A DNA stretch of 64,000 nt from Lentibacter sp. XHP0401. GTDB taxonomy: Bacteria; Pseudomonadota; Alphaproteobacteria; Rhodobacterales; Rhodobacteraceae. Below are positions 10,728-18,833 of the stretch, piece after piece. The DNA lies in contig NZ_JAOWLC010000003.1 of the NCBI RefSeq assembly GCF_025751535.1, forward strand, positions 124,001-188,000, given 5' to 3'. The translations under genes were made by a program, and so were the position numbers. The notes under the pieces are model-generated. The model was not told the DNA's origin. It saw only the letters and a list, made by a program, of their open reading frames with translations, and made no database searches. How positions within the stretch are numbered: the stretch's first letter is position 1; every line of letters begins with the position of its first letter.

Positions 10728-11654
10728 ATGCCCGATTACAAAAGATATGCGATCGCTGGCGCGACTATGGCAACGATCCTGCTCACAGGTCAGGTCATGC
10801 AAATGACTTCTGGAAAGAAGCACGTAAGTGCAGCTGATGTGCAAGCTATGCCGCTCCCTGTCGCCTTGTCGGATATCAAGCTCACCGCGGCTGAAGAAGA
10901 GGCTATTGTTACAGCATCTCTCGACAGCACAGTCAGTGCGTCACAGGGTGCAGAACAGCCCAAAGTATCGGATGCTTGCAAAGTCGGGATGACAGCGACG
11001 CCCATGGCGGCCGCACTTGTTAATCTGGAGCTCTCAGCACCCTGCGCCCCTAACGAACGCGTGGTAATTCACCACAACGGTATGATGTTTGCAGAGGTCA
11101 CTGATGACGCAGGTATGTTCACGACAACCATTCCCGCGCTAAGTGAAACGTCTGTTTTTATCGCTTCTTTTGCCAGTGGTGAAGGCGCGGTTGCCAATGC
11201 CAAGGTTGAAGAGATCTCCTCATTCGATCGGGCCGTTGTACAAATGCAAGGCAACTTGGGTGTTGGCCTTCATGCGCGCGAGTTTGGTGCGGCTTACGGC
11301 GAAAAAGGCCATATCTGGCGAGAAGCCCCCGGCGAAATTGCCGATGGTGCAACCGGTTTTGGCGGCTTCTTGATCCAACTTGGTGATGCCAGTCTGGAAA
11401 GCCCGTTGATGGCCGAAGTCTATAGTTTTCCAAGTGGTTTCGCAAAAGAAATTGGCTCGGTTGAATTGAGTGTCGATATCGAAATCACGGCCGCAAACTG
11501 CAATAAAGATATTGAAGCCCAAACACTTCAGACAAGCCGTGGCGCACAGATCACGGTTCAGACTTTAGACATGTCTATGCCCGCTTGTGACGCGGTTGGT
11601 GACTTTCTGATGTTGAAAAAGATGGTCAATGACATGAAGGTAGCTTTCAACTAA
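10728..11654 (+). CDS. Exported protein of unknown function downstream of secA
   Basis: No domain is recognised. The protein is 308 residues, begins with a positively charged start and a hydrophobic segment (YAIAGATMATILLTGQVM), and is then mostly polar with three to four cysteines spaced for possible disulfides (SDACKVG, LSAPCAPNERV, ITAANCNKDI, DMSMPACDAVG), so it is probably periplasmic or anchored in the inner membrane. The frame is open upstream to a TTG at 10713, but the ATG at 10728 has GGAGG 5 bases upstream and is preferred. Proteins of this kind next to secA are sometimes labelled translocase by position alone; the sequence gives no evidence for that. It ends 22 bases before the next gene, so the two may be cotranscribed. 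Confidence 0.8.
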   Translation: MPDYKRYAIAGATMATILLTGQVMQMTSGKKHVSAADVQAMPLPVALSDIKLTAAEEEAIVTASLDSTVSASQGAEQPKVSDACKVGMTATPMAAALVNLELSAPCAPNERVVIHHNGMMFAEVTDDAGMFTTTIPALSETSVFIASFASGEGAVANAKVEEISSFDRAVVQMQGNLGVGLHAREFGAAYGEKGHIWREAPGEIADGATGFGGFLIQLGDASLESPLMAEVYSFPSGFAKEIGSVELSVDIEITAANCNKDIEAQTLQTSRGAQITVQTLDMSMPACDAVGDFLMLKKMVNDMKVAFN

Positions 11655-11676
11655 CCGTTACGTTGCGAGGCTCCTT

Positions 11677-13233
11677 TTGGACATAGTAAAACGTGCGGCG
11701 TTTAGCGCCGCACTTTTCATTTTTGGCACAGCGCTGCCCGTCTTTGCACAAGATGTTACCCTCACGTCGCGCGACAAAAGCGTCGAAGTGAGCGGTAATC
11801 TTTTGGGGTTTGACGGAGAGTTTTACCGCGTTGAAACCGAATACGGTGAGCTCACAATTGATGGCTCAGGCGTTGACTGTGCGGGGCCTGGTTGCCCTAA
11901 TCTGACAGCCTTTGTCGCGGAACTCGATATATCCGGCGCGTCCGAGGTCGGGCGATTGTTGCTGCCTGCATTGATTGAAGCGTTTGCAGCACAGAATGAG
12001 CTCAAAACCGAGAGAGTAAACGAAACAGATGATGCTTTCAGCATCACCATGTCGCAAAAATCTGACGGTGAAACCCTCGCGAGATTCTTCATTCATATAA
12101 GCTCCAGCGGCGAGGGTTTTGCTGATCTTCTTGCCGATCAGACCGACATTGTTATGTCGACCCGGGAAATCTCACCCAAAGAGCGGCAACTCGCCCGCGC
12201 CGCAGGTATGGGCGATCTGACACAACGAGGGCGCGCGCGGGTTCTGGCGCTGGATGCATTGGTGGCCATTGTCTCCAATCAAAATCCGGTAAACGAGATT
12301 AGTGTTCTACAACTTTCACAGATTTATTCTGGAAAGCTTAACAACTGGAAAACACTCGGACCGCAGGATGCCGAAATCACCCCGTATTTGCGTGATTTAG
12401 AAACAGGCTCAGGCGCTGTTGCTCTACAGAGGCTTTCGCTGAAAGAAGCCGAAACCACCACAACACATTTTTCGCCTGACAATCTGGATCTTGCCACGCG
12501 CGTTTCGATAGACCCGTTCGGCATCGGGCTTGTCGGACGTTCAGCCACGCTTGATAACAAGATTCTAACGCTGACAGGCACTTGCGACCGTTCACTCAGG
12601 CCAACACGACGGAATGTGAAAACAGAGGATTACCCACTCACGACACCCTTGTTTTTATATCTCCCAGCGCGACGGCTTCCCAAAATTGCACGCGAGTTTC
12701 TCAGCTATACCCGTAGCCCTGCGGCGCAACTGGTGATCAGGCGGGCGGGATTTGTTGATCAGGCGCCAGAAGAAATTTCGCTCGATTTTCAAGGGGACCG
12801 CTTGGCTAACGCGATTTCGATCGCCGGCAACGAGGTTGCGGTGAAGGATGTTCAAAACATGGTTGGTGAGCTGCGAAAGATGCAAAGGCTAACCACTTCT
12901 TTCAGATTTGAAACGGGTTCAGTAAGGCTTGATGCCCAATCTCGCTCGAATGTTGAGCAGCTTGCCAGCGCTTTGGAGGCCGGAATCTATGACGGAAAAA
13001 GCCTTGTTTTTGTTGGGTTTAGTGATGGCGAAGGTGCAGCAGAAGCGAACCTGGAGATATCTCAACGGCGGGCAAATGTTGTAAAGGCCGCGGTGGAAAA
13101 GGCAGCGGAAACCGCAGATCTCAGGCAGCTTGAAGTGAGTGTGCAAGCTTATGGAGAGGCGATGCCCATGGCGTGCGATGACACGGAATGGGGCCGTCAG
13201 GTGAACCGTCGTGTCGAGGTGTGGATTCGCTAG
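11677..13233 (+). CDS. Periplasmic phosphate-binding-like / OmpA-domain fusion protein
   Basis: The 518-residue protein begins with a signal peptide (AAFSAALFIFGTALPVFAQ). The middle, about residues 90-350, resembles PstS-type substrate-binding proteins: DIVMSTREISPKE, LDALVAIVSNQNPVNEIS, LSQIYSGKLNNW and GIGLVGRSATL are typical of that family. Residues from about 400 form an OmpA-like peptidoglycan-binding domain, with FRFETGSVRLDAQ, VFVGFSDGEG and LEISQRRANVV. The architecture suggests a ligand-binding protein tethered to the cell wall; ligand unknown. No ABC permease or ATPase is nearby, so a transport role is doubtful. The start is a TTG with GAGG 7 bases upstream; it is the only start that includes the whole signal peptide. 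Confidence 0.85.
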   Translation: MDIVKRAAFSAALFIFGTALPVFAQDVTLTSRDKSVEVSGNLLGFDGEFYRVETEYGELTIDGSGVDCAGPGCPNLTAFVAELDISGASEVGRLLLPALIEAFAAQNELKTERVNETDDAFSITMSQKSDGETLARFFIHISSSGEGFADLLADQTDIVMSTREISPKERQLARAAGMGDLTQRGRARVLALDALVAIVSNQNPVNEISVLQLSQIYSGKLNNWKTLGPQDAEITPYLRDLETGSGAVALQRLSLKEAETTTTHFSPDNLDLATRVSIDPFGIGLVGRSATLDNKILTLTGTCDRSLRPTRRNVKTEDYPLTTPLFLYLPARRLPKIAREFLSYTRSPAAQLVIRRAGFVDQAPEEISLDFQGDRLANAISIAGNEVAVKDVQNMVGELRKMQRLTTSFRFETGSVRLDAQSRSNVEQLASALEAGIYDGKSLVFVGFSDGEGAAEANLEISQRRANVVKAAVEKAAETADLRQLEVSVQAYGEAMPMACDDTEWGRQVNRRVEVWIR

Positions 13234-13994
13234 AGTAGGCCTGACGCGCGAAAGCTAAGTTCAGTTGATTTGCCTATAATGAGATGGTCATGAAGGGTGA
13301 GCCCAAGCGCCTGTGCGGCGCGTTCTATCTGCTCTGTCATTGATATATCTTCAGGTGAGGGCGTCGGATCGCCTGAGGGGTGATTATGCACTAAAATCAA
13401 TGCACTGGCATTTAGTTCAAGCGCGCGTTTGATAACTTCACGGGGATAGACAGGGACGTGATCAACGGTGCCGGCGGCCTGTTCTTCATCGGCGATGAGG
13501 GTGTTTTTACGGTCAAGAAACAGGACACGAAACTGCTCTGTATCACGGTGTGCCATGGCGGTGTGGCAGTAGTCGATGAGGGCATCCCAACTGGAGACGA
13601 CGGGGCGCTGAAGGATGCGGGAGCGTGCAAGGCGCTGGGCGGTGGCCGCGACTATCTTGAGCTCGCATATAACTGCCTCTCCGACACCGTTTACTTCCAT
13701 GAGACGTTCGGCAGAGGCAGAAATTACCCCGTTGAAATCATAGAATTTTTCCAAAAGCTGCCGCGCCAAAGGCTTTACATCGCGGCGGGGAATGGCGCGA
13801 AAGAGGAGAAGCTCCAGCAGCTCGTAATCGGGCATTGCATCGGCCCCGCCCGAGAGGAAACGAACGCGTAGACGCTTGCGGTGATCAGCGATGTAGGAAG
13901 GTAACTTACCCTTTGGAATCGCGGGAGAAATCACGACTTCATCGGATTGAAAGAGAGGCAGAGCCGCCTCGGAAAACTGCTTTTGCTGGGCCAT
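13230..13994 (-). CDS. radC: RadC family JAB-domain protein
   Basis: RadC proteins combine an N-terminal helix-hairpin-helix (GVISASAERLMEVNGVGEAVICEL) with a C-terminal MPN/JAB metal-binding domain, here LILVHNHPSGDPTPSPEDISMT, which contains the H-x-H-x7-S/D-type zinc ligands. Both are complete, in a protein of 254 residues. The role in DNA repair is historical and not well supported experimentally. The frame is open back to a GTG at 14099, but that start lies inside the GTGCAC repeat; the ATG at 13994 (MAQQKQF) is the first start outside it. The ribosome site is weak. The 3' end overlaps the convergent phosphate-binding/OmpA gene by 4 bases. Confidence 0.88.
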   Translation of the reverse strand: MAQQKQFSEAALPLFQSDEVVISPAIPKGKLPSYIADHRKRLRVRFLSGGADAMPDYELLELLLFRAIPRRDVKPLARQLLEKFYDFNGVISASAERLMEVNGVGEAVICELKIVAATAQRLARSRILQRPVVSSWDALIDYCHTAMAHRDTEQFRVLFLDRKNTLIADEEQAAGTVDHVPVYPREVIKRALELNASALILVHNHPSGDPTPSPEDISMTEQIERAAQALGLTLHDHLIIGKSTELSFRASGLL

Positions 13995-14082
13995 AGATTT
14001 AAACTGCCCCAGCAAAGTGAAGAAGTGGTTAATTTTGAAAAGGTTAACGATTCGATTTTGGAGAAACAGGGGGGTGAAAAGC

Positions 14083-14110
14083 GTGCACCATGCGTGCACA
14101 ATCCGTGCAC
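14083..14110. repeat. Triple GTGCAC repeat with 11-bp phasing, copy 1
   Basis: Three GTGCAC hexamers lie at 14083-14088, 14094-14099 and 14105-14110, each exactly 11 bp apart. The flanking sequence GGGGGTGAAAAGC before and CGC after is nearly the same as in a second copy at 43661-43688. Each hexamer is palindromic, so the array would present three equivalent sites on one face of the DNA helix. It lies 89-116 bases upstream of the preferred radC start and beyond the dnaJ 3' end. An operator for an unknown DNA-binding protein is the simplest reading. Confidence 0.75.
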
Positions 14111-14170
14111 CGCTTTTTCAAAACCGCAGAAAAGAGCTTGTGTTATAGCAGCGAGCGGTGCGCGTTAACC

Positions 14171-14202
14171 AAAAAGAAAGGGCGCACCCGAAAGCGCGCC
14201 CC
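14171..14202 (-). terminator. Rho-independent terminator after dnaJ
   Basis: Read on the minus strand, GGGCGC and GCGCCC form a 6-base GC stem (with extra flanking GC) around a 10-base loop, followed by TTTCTTTTT. It begins about 22 bases after the dnaJ stop. Confidence 0.7.
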
Positions 14203-14224
14203 GAAACTGTGAATGATTCGAAAA

Positions 14225-15376
14225 TCAGCCTTTCATCGAATCCCAGAAGTTCTTGACCGAAGAGAAGAAGCTCTTGCTCTCGGGGTTGTTGTCTTCCGAA
14301 AGGTTCTCGAACTCTTTCAGCAGCTCTTTTTGCTTGCTCGTGAGGTTCACAGGCGTTTCGACTGCGAGTTCAATGAACATATCCCCAGCACCACCGCCGC
14401 GCAGGGCGGGCATACCTTTGGAACGCAAGCGCATCTGGCGGCCAGATTGCGAGCCTGACGGAATTTTCACGCGCGAACGGCCACCATCGATTGTCGGCAC
14501 TTCGATGTCGCCGCCGAGCGCGGCTGCGGCCATGCTAACGGGAACACGGCAAAAGAGATTGACCCCTTCACGCTCGAAAATTTTGTGCGCTTCGACCTCG
14601 ATGAAAATGTAGAGATCGCCCGTTGGGCCGCCGCGCATACCGGCTTCACCTTCGCCCGCGAGGCGAATACGTGTGCCTGTCTCGACACCTGCGGGGATGT
14701 TCACGGCGAGGGAGCGGTCTTTTTGAACGCGCCCTTGGCCATGGCATTTGCCACAGGGATTTTTGATGGTTTGGCCGAGGCCAGAGCATGTCGGACAGGT
14801 GCGCTCAACGGTGAAGAAGCCTTGTTGCGCGCGAACCTTACCCATGCCTGAGCAAGTCGGGCATGTGGTTGGTTCTGCACCGCCTTCTGCGCCCGTTCCA
14901 TTGCAGCTATCGCAGGCTACAGAAGTGGGAACCGAAATGGTTTTCTGCAGGCCGGAATAGGCCTCTTCCAGCGAAACGCGCAGATTGTAGCGCAGGTCTG
15001 CACCGCGCGCTGCACGCTGCCGACCACCTCCACGCTGGCCGCCCATAAAATCACCAAAGAGGTCATCGAACACATCGGAGAAGGCTGAAGAAAAGTCACC
15101 CTGCCCACCGCCGTATCCGCCACCGGGCCGGCCGCCGCCGCCCATTCCGCCCTCAAAGGCGGCGTGACCGTAACGATCATAGGCGGCCTTTTTATCGGCG
15201 TCTTTCAAGACATCATAAGCCTCGCCCGCTTCTTTGAACTGGGCTTCGGATTCGGGGTTGTCTGTATTGCGGTCGGGGTGAAGCTCTTTCGCTTTGGTGC
15301 GATAGGCTTTCTTGATTTCGTCGGCAGAGGCACCCTTGGAGATGCCCAGAACCGTATAATAATCGCGTTTTGCCAT
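14225..15376 (-). CDS. dnaJ: Chaperone protein DnaJ
   Basis: DnaJ is the Hsp40 co-chaperone that delivers unfolded proteins to DnaK and stimulates its ATPase. The 383-residue protein has a J domain (residues 1-70, with HPD in [10 protein letters not shown]), a Gly/Phe-rich linker at about 75-125, four CxxCxGxG zinc repeats at about 145-215 ([32 protein letters not shown]) and the C-terminal substrate-binding domains, ending in a tail after ELLKEFENL. It is therefore a full type I DnaJ. The frame is open upstream to 15418, but [12 protein letters not shown] at 15376 is the family N-terminus and has AAGGG 8 bases upstream. It lies 75 bases after dnaK and is presumably transcribed from the dnaK heat-shock promoter. 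Confidence 0.97.
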   Translation of the reverse strand: MAKRDYYTVLGISKGASADEIKKAYRTKAKELHPDRNTDNPESEAQFKEAGEAYDVLKDADKKAAYDRYGHAAFEGGMGGGGRPGGGYGGGQGDFSSAFSDVFDDLFGDFMGGQRGGGRQRAARGADLRYNLRVSLEEAYSGLQKTISVPTSVACDSCNGTGAEGGAEPTTCPTCSGMGKVRAQQGFFTVERTCPTCSGLGQTIKNPCGKCHGQGRVQKDRSLAVNIPAGVETGTRIRLAGEGEAGMRGGPTGDLYIFIEVEAHKIFEREGVNLFCRVPVSMAAAALGGDIEVPTIDGGRSRVKIPSGSQSGRQMRLRSKGMPALRGGGAGDMFIELAVETPVNLTSKQKELLKEFENLSEDNNPESKSFFSSVKNFWDSMKG

Positions 15377-15402
15377 GGGAGTTACCCTTTCTGAAAACAG
15401 GT

Positions 15403-15431
15403 AAGGCCGATCCGGCACGCGGACCGGCCTT
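15403..15431 (-). other. Hairpin between dnaK and dnaJ
   Basis: AAGGCCG at 15403-15409 pairs with CGGCCTT at 15425-15431, with extra pairing possible in the loop (CCGG elements). There is no T tract straight after it on the minus strand, so it could act as a partial terminator or RNA-processing element that lowers dnaJ relative to dnaK. Confidence 0.5.
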
Positions 15432-15451
15432 TGCCAAGCTTTCTAAGGCGC

Positions 15452-17365
15452 TTAGCTGCGCTTTTCGTCGCCAAGGTCTTCAAAGTCGGCATCGACGATA
15501 TCATCGTCGGAACCGCCCTGATCGGCTGCGGCAGGTTCATCATCACCCGCTTCGGCCTGTGCCTTGTAGATCGCTTCGCCCAGCTTCATGGCGGCTTCCG
15601 TCACGTTCTGGATGCCAGCTTTCAGCTTCTCAGCAGTCGCGTCCTCTTTATCAAGGTCGTCACGCAGCGCGGCGATGGCCAGTTCGATGACTTCAACTGT
15701 CGTTGGGTCAACCTTATCGGAGTGCTCTTCAACCGACTTTTCTGTCGAGTGAATGAGGCTCTCGGCCTGATTGCGTGCTTCGACGAGTTCGCGACGATCC
15801 TTATCGGCATCTGCGTTTTCTTCAGCGTCCTTCACCATTTTCTCGATGTCGGCATCAGAGAGGCCACCCGAGGCCTGAATGGTGATTTTCTGCTCTTTGC
15901 CGGTGCCTTTATCCGTTGCGCCAACCGAGACGATACCGTTTGCGTCGATGTCAAACGTGACTTCGATCTGCGGCAGGCCACGGGGAGCTGGCGGGATATT
16001 TTCGAGGTTGAACTGGCCGAGCATCTTGTTGTCGGCTGCCATTTCACGCTCGCCCTGGAACACGCGGATTGTCACGGCGTTCTGGTTGTCTTCCGCTGTG
16101 GAGAAGATCTGCGACTTTTTCGTCGGGATCGTTGTGTTGCGGTCGATCAGACGGGTGAAGACGCCACCGAGTGTTTCGATGCCGAGCGAGAGAGGTGTCA
16201 CGTCAAGCAGGACAACATCTTTCACATCGCCTTGCAGAACGCCGGCCTGAATGGCTGCGCCCATGGCGACAACTTCATCAGGGTTCACACCTTTGTTTGG
16301 CTCTTTGCCGAAAAACTTTGTCACTTCTTCGATAACTTTCGGCATACGGGTCATCCCGCCGACGAGAACGACTTCGTCGATATCGCCAGTTGAAAGGCCA
16401 GCATCTTTGAGCGCCGCAGCACAAGGCTTGAGCGAGTTTTTGATCAGATCGCCCACGAGGCTTTCAAGCTTGGCGCGTGTCAGTTTCATGACCATGTGAA
16501 GCGGTGAGCCGTCTTTGCCCATCGAGATAAACGGTTGGTTGATCTCGGTTTGTGACGAGCTGGAGAGCTCGATCTTGGCTTTTTCAGCCGCTTCTTTAAG
16601 GCGCTGGAGCGCCATTTTGTCTTTGGTCAGATCAACGCCATGCTCTTTTTTGAACTCGTCGGCAAGGTAGCTGACGATGCGCATGTCAAAGTCTTCACCG
16701 CCGAGGAATGTATCGCCGTTGGTGGACTTCACTTCAAAGAGGCCATCGTCGATTTCGAGGATGGTCACGTCAAATGTACCGCCACCAAGGTCATAGACCG
16801 CGATTGTCTGGGTTTCTTTTTTATCGAGGCCATAAGCCAGCGCGGCGGCTGTCGGCTCGTTGATGATGCGCAGCACTTCGAGGCCGGCGATTTTGCCCGC
16901 GTCTTTTGTGGCTTGGCGTTGGGCATCGTTGAAGTAGGCAGGCACGGTAATAACCGCTTGCGTGACTTCCTCGCCAAGATAGCTCTCGGCGGTTTCTTTC
17001 ATTTTGCCGAGGATGAAGGCAGAAATCTGGCTGGGCGAATACTTTTCGCCGCGCGCTTCGATCCACGCGTCGCCATTGCCGCCATCAACCACGTTGAAAG
17101 GCATGTGCTTTTTGTCTTTGGCGAGATCCGCATCATCAAAGCGGCGGCCGATCAGGCGCTTTACACCGAAGACAGTGTTCTCAGGGTTGGTCACAGCCTG
17201 ACGCTTCGCGGACTGGCCGACGAGGCGTTCATCTTCTGTGAAAGCAACGATAGAAGGCGTTGTGCGCGCGCCTTCGGAGTTTTCAATCACGCGGGCGGCA
17301 GAGCCGTCCATGATTGCGATACATGAGTTTGTGGTGCCGAGGTCAATACCAATGACTTTTGACAT
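15452..17365 (-). CDS. dnaK: Chaperone protein DnaK (Hsp70)
   Basis: DnaK binds exposed hydrophobic segments of proteins in an ATP-controlled cycle with DnaJ and GrpE. The 637-residue protein starts [15 protein letters not shown], carries the Hsp70 signatures [17 protein letters not shown] (about residues 190-206) and [13 protein letters not shown] (about 330-345), the [14 protein letters not shown] linker to the substrate-binding domain, and the usual acidic lid tail ending in [18 protein letters not shown]. All are intact. It is the first gene of a dnaK-dnaJ operon; a good RpoH-type promoter lies about 110-140 bases upstream. GrpE and HrcA are encoded about 37 kb away. No CIRCE inverted repeat was seen in front of this gene. 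Confidence 0.98.
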   Translation of the reverse strand: MSKVIGIDLGTTNSCIAIMDGSAARVIENSEGARTTPSIVAFTEDERLVGQSAKRQAVTNPENTVFGVKRLIGRRFDDADLAKDKKHMPFNVVDGGNGDAWIEARGEKYSPSQISAFILGKMKETAESYLGEEVTQAVITVPAYFNDAQRQATKDAGKIAGLEVLRIINEPTAAALAYGLDKKETQTIAVYDLGGGTFDVTILEIDDGLFEVKSTNGDTFLGGEDFDMRIVSYLADEFKKEHGVDLTKDKMALQRLKEAAEKAKIELSSSSQTEINQPFISMGKDGSPLHMVMKLTRAKLESLVGDLIKNSLKPCAAALKDAGLSTGDIDEVVLVGGMTRMPKVIEEVTKFFGKEPNKGVNPDEVVAMGAAIQAGVLQGDVKDVVLLDVTPLSLGIETLGGVFTRLIDRNTTIPTKKSQIFSTAEDNQNAVTIRVFQGEREMAADNKMLGQFNLENIPPAPRGLPQIEVTFDIDANGIVSVGATDKGTGKEQKITIQASGGLSDADIEKMVKDAEENADADKDRRELVEARNQAESLIHSTEKSVEEHSDKVDPTTVEVIELAIAALRDDLDKEDATAEKLKAGIQNVTEAAMKLGEAIYKAQAEAGDDEPAAADQGGSDDDIVDADFEDLGDEKRS

Positions 17366-17474
17366 ATTCTGATCCCTTCTACGTTAAGGCGATGTTACGA
17401 CGACAGACCCGTTACGGCATCTGCCCCCGATCTGTTAGCTTGGGCCGGAGAGTTCCGGCTCAAGGGCTTCGGAG

Positions 17475-17506
17475 GGTATATAAGGAGCGAAAAATGCCCC
17501 TGCAAG
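17475..17506 (-). promoter_or_regulatory. Predicted heat-shock (RpoH) promoter of dnaKJ
   Basis: On the minus strand CTTG at 17506-17503, an 18-base spacer and CTTATATACC at 17484-17475 match the alphaproteobacterial RpoH consensus CTTG-N17/18-CYTATnTnnG at all defined positions but the last. It points at dnaK. The divergent alkB start lies 59 bases away on the other side. Confidence 0.7.
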
Positions 17507-17564
17507 CGCCGAGACAAAGAAGAATCGGCAAATATGAGGGCTTTTCGCCCAGAAAGGTGGATAC

Positions 17565-18179
17565 ATGGTGAATTTGGCTCATAAGATCGGCCTGAATGGC
17601 GTAGATTTATATGCCGATGCACTGGATCGGGCGGCGCAAGAAGCGCTTTTGGACGATGTCCGTAAAATTGCCCGCGCGGCCCCGCTTTACACCCCCGAAA
17701 CGCCGAGGGGGCAAAAGATGAGTGTCAGAATGACGGCGGCGGGGCAGTTCGGCTGGATCACCGACAGGCGCGGATACAGGTATGAGGCGCGGCACCCGCG
17801 CGGCACGGTATGGCCAGACATTCCCGAGAGCTTGCTGGCGGTCTGGAGAGCTGTGGCGCCTGACGCGCGCGTGCCCGAATGTGCCCTGATCAACTTTTAC
17901 GCCGAAGGCGCGCGGATGGGGCTGCATCAGGACAAGGACGAGGCCGACTTTAGCCAGCCTGTCGTTTCGGTGAGTCTTGGAGATGAAGGACTCTTCCGTG
18001 TGGGCGGGGCAGAGCGGGGCGGCAAGACGGCATCGCATTGGCTACGCTCGGGTGACATTGCTGTGTTGGGCGGCGAGGCGCGGCTGGCCTATCACGGCGT
18101 TGACAAGATCCGCTTCGGCTCAAGCACGCTTTTGCCCGATGGCGGGCGGATCAATCTGACGATGCGGGTGGTGACTTGA
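17565..18179 (+). CDS. alkB: AlkB-type alpha-ketoglutarate-dependent DNA repair dioxygenase
   Basis: AlkB oxidatively removes methyl groups from 1-methyladenine and 3-methylcytosine, using Fe(II) and 2-oxoglutarate. The 204-residue protein has the metal-binding set HxD...H as LHQDKDE and later LAYHGVDK, and the 2-oxoglutarate-binding Arg in GGRINLTMRVV near the C-terminus. INFYAEGARMG and PVVSVSLGDEGLFRVGG are also typical. Length is normal. AAAGGTGG ends 4 bases before the ATG. It is divergent from dnaK, and its 3' end overlaps the convergent SH3-protein gene by 29 bases, which is a notable tail-to-tail overlap of two coding regions. Confidence 0.93.
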   Translation: MVNLAHKIGLNGVDLYADALDRAAQEALLDDVRKIARAAPLYTPETPRGQKMSVRMTAAGQFGWITDRRGYRYEARHPRGTVWPDIPESLLAVWRAVAPDARVPECALINFYAEGARMGLHQDKDEADFSQPVVSVSLGDEGLFRVGGAERGGKTASHWLRSGDIAVLGGEARLAYHGVDKIRFGSSTLLPDGGRINLTMRVVT

Positions 18180-18783
18180 GCGAGCAGCAGCCCGAGACGT
18201 GCCTCAGGTTTTCGCCCTGCCCGATGACTATTTCAGCGGAGAGGCCAAACACCCTGTCGCTCATGCCATCGCTACATATTTCACGCCGGACCAAAGCCAC
18301 CAGAAACTCCGAGGTATTCTCTGCAAAAAGCGCGGTTGTATCGCCTGAAGACAGTGACCCGTCCGTAGACTTCATCAGCAAATTGAGCTCGTCCTCGCCC
18401 ATCGCTTCAAATGTAACCCAGGTTTCCGGAGAGCCTTCATATTGCTTTTTGCCGGATGACCAGAAAGGCTCTGTTCCGAAACAGACCGCCGGATAGTCAC
18501 TTGGCAATTCCACAGGCTTCAGAAAGTCGAGCGAAGCCCAGCCGATGCCTTCTTCATAATTCACGAGCCCCCAGTTATCTTGCTCGCGGATAACCTCGAT
18601 TGATTTCTCGTCGAATTCGTAAGCCCCGATGATACTGGACTTACTGGAAGGCTTGTCGCGGATGTAAAGGATATCACCCGTGCCAACACCCTCGACATCA
18701 AACAGTGATGGAAAATTCTGCGCCTGAACAACCGCACCGGAGACGGCTAGAAAGCCAGCGAGCAGCAGAGCCGATTTTGCCAT
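18151..18783 (-). CDS. Exported SH3-domain protein of unknown function
   Basis: The 210-residue protein begins with a signal peptide (MAKSALLLAGFLAVSGAVVQAQ), followed by a bacterial SH3-like domain at about 30-95 (GDILYIRDKPSSKSSIIG, WGLVNYEEGIGWAS). The C-terminal half contains CFGTEPFWS, a motif of COG3650-like periplasmic/lipoprotein domains, then a Cys-rich end (REICSDG, VSGCCSLKS). The function is unknown; bacterial SH3 domains often bind peptidoglycan. The frame is open upstream to 18852, but AAAGGAGG right before the ATG at 18783 decides the start. The 3' end overlaps alkB by 29 bases on the opposite strand. Confidence 0.82.
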   Translation of the reverse strand: MAKSALLLAGFLAVSGAVVQAQNFPSLFDVEGVGTGDILYIRDKPSSKSSIIGAYEFDEKSIEVIREQDNWGLVNYEEGIGWASLDFLKPVELPSDYPAVCFGTEPFWSSGKKQYEGSPETWVTFEAMGEDELNLLMKSTDGSLSSGDTTALFAENTSEFLVALVRREICSDGMSDRVFGLSAEIVIGQGENLRHVSGCCSLKSPPASSD

Positions 18784-18833
18784 TGTGAACCTCCTTTGAT
18801 TGGTAAATTCGTTAAGCCGTTTGGCTGAAAACC

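Noticed and set aside
14034-14053. TTAA-N11-TTAA as a CtrA site before radC
   Set aside because: The spacer is 11 and not 7 bases, so it does not match the CtrA consensus.
13995-14099. Upstream extension of radC to a GTG at 14099
   Set aside because: The start would lie inside the GTGCAC repeat that also occurs before gltB, so the sequence there is regulatory and not coding.
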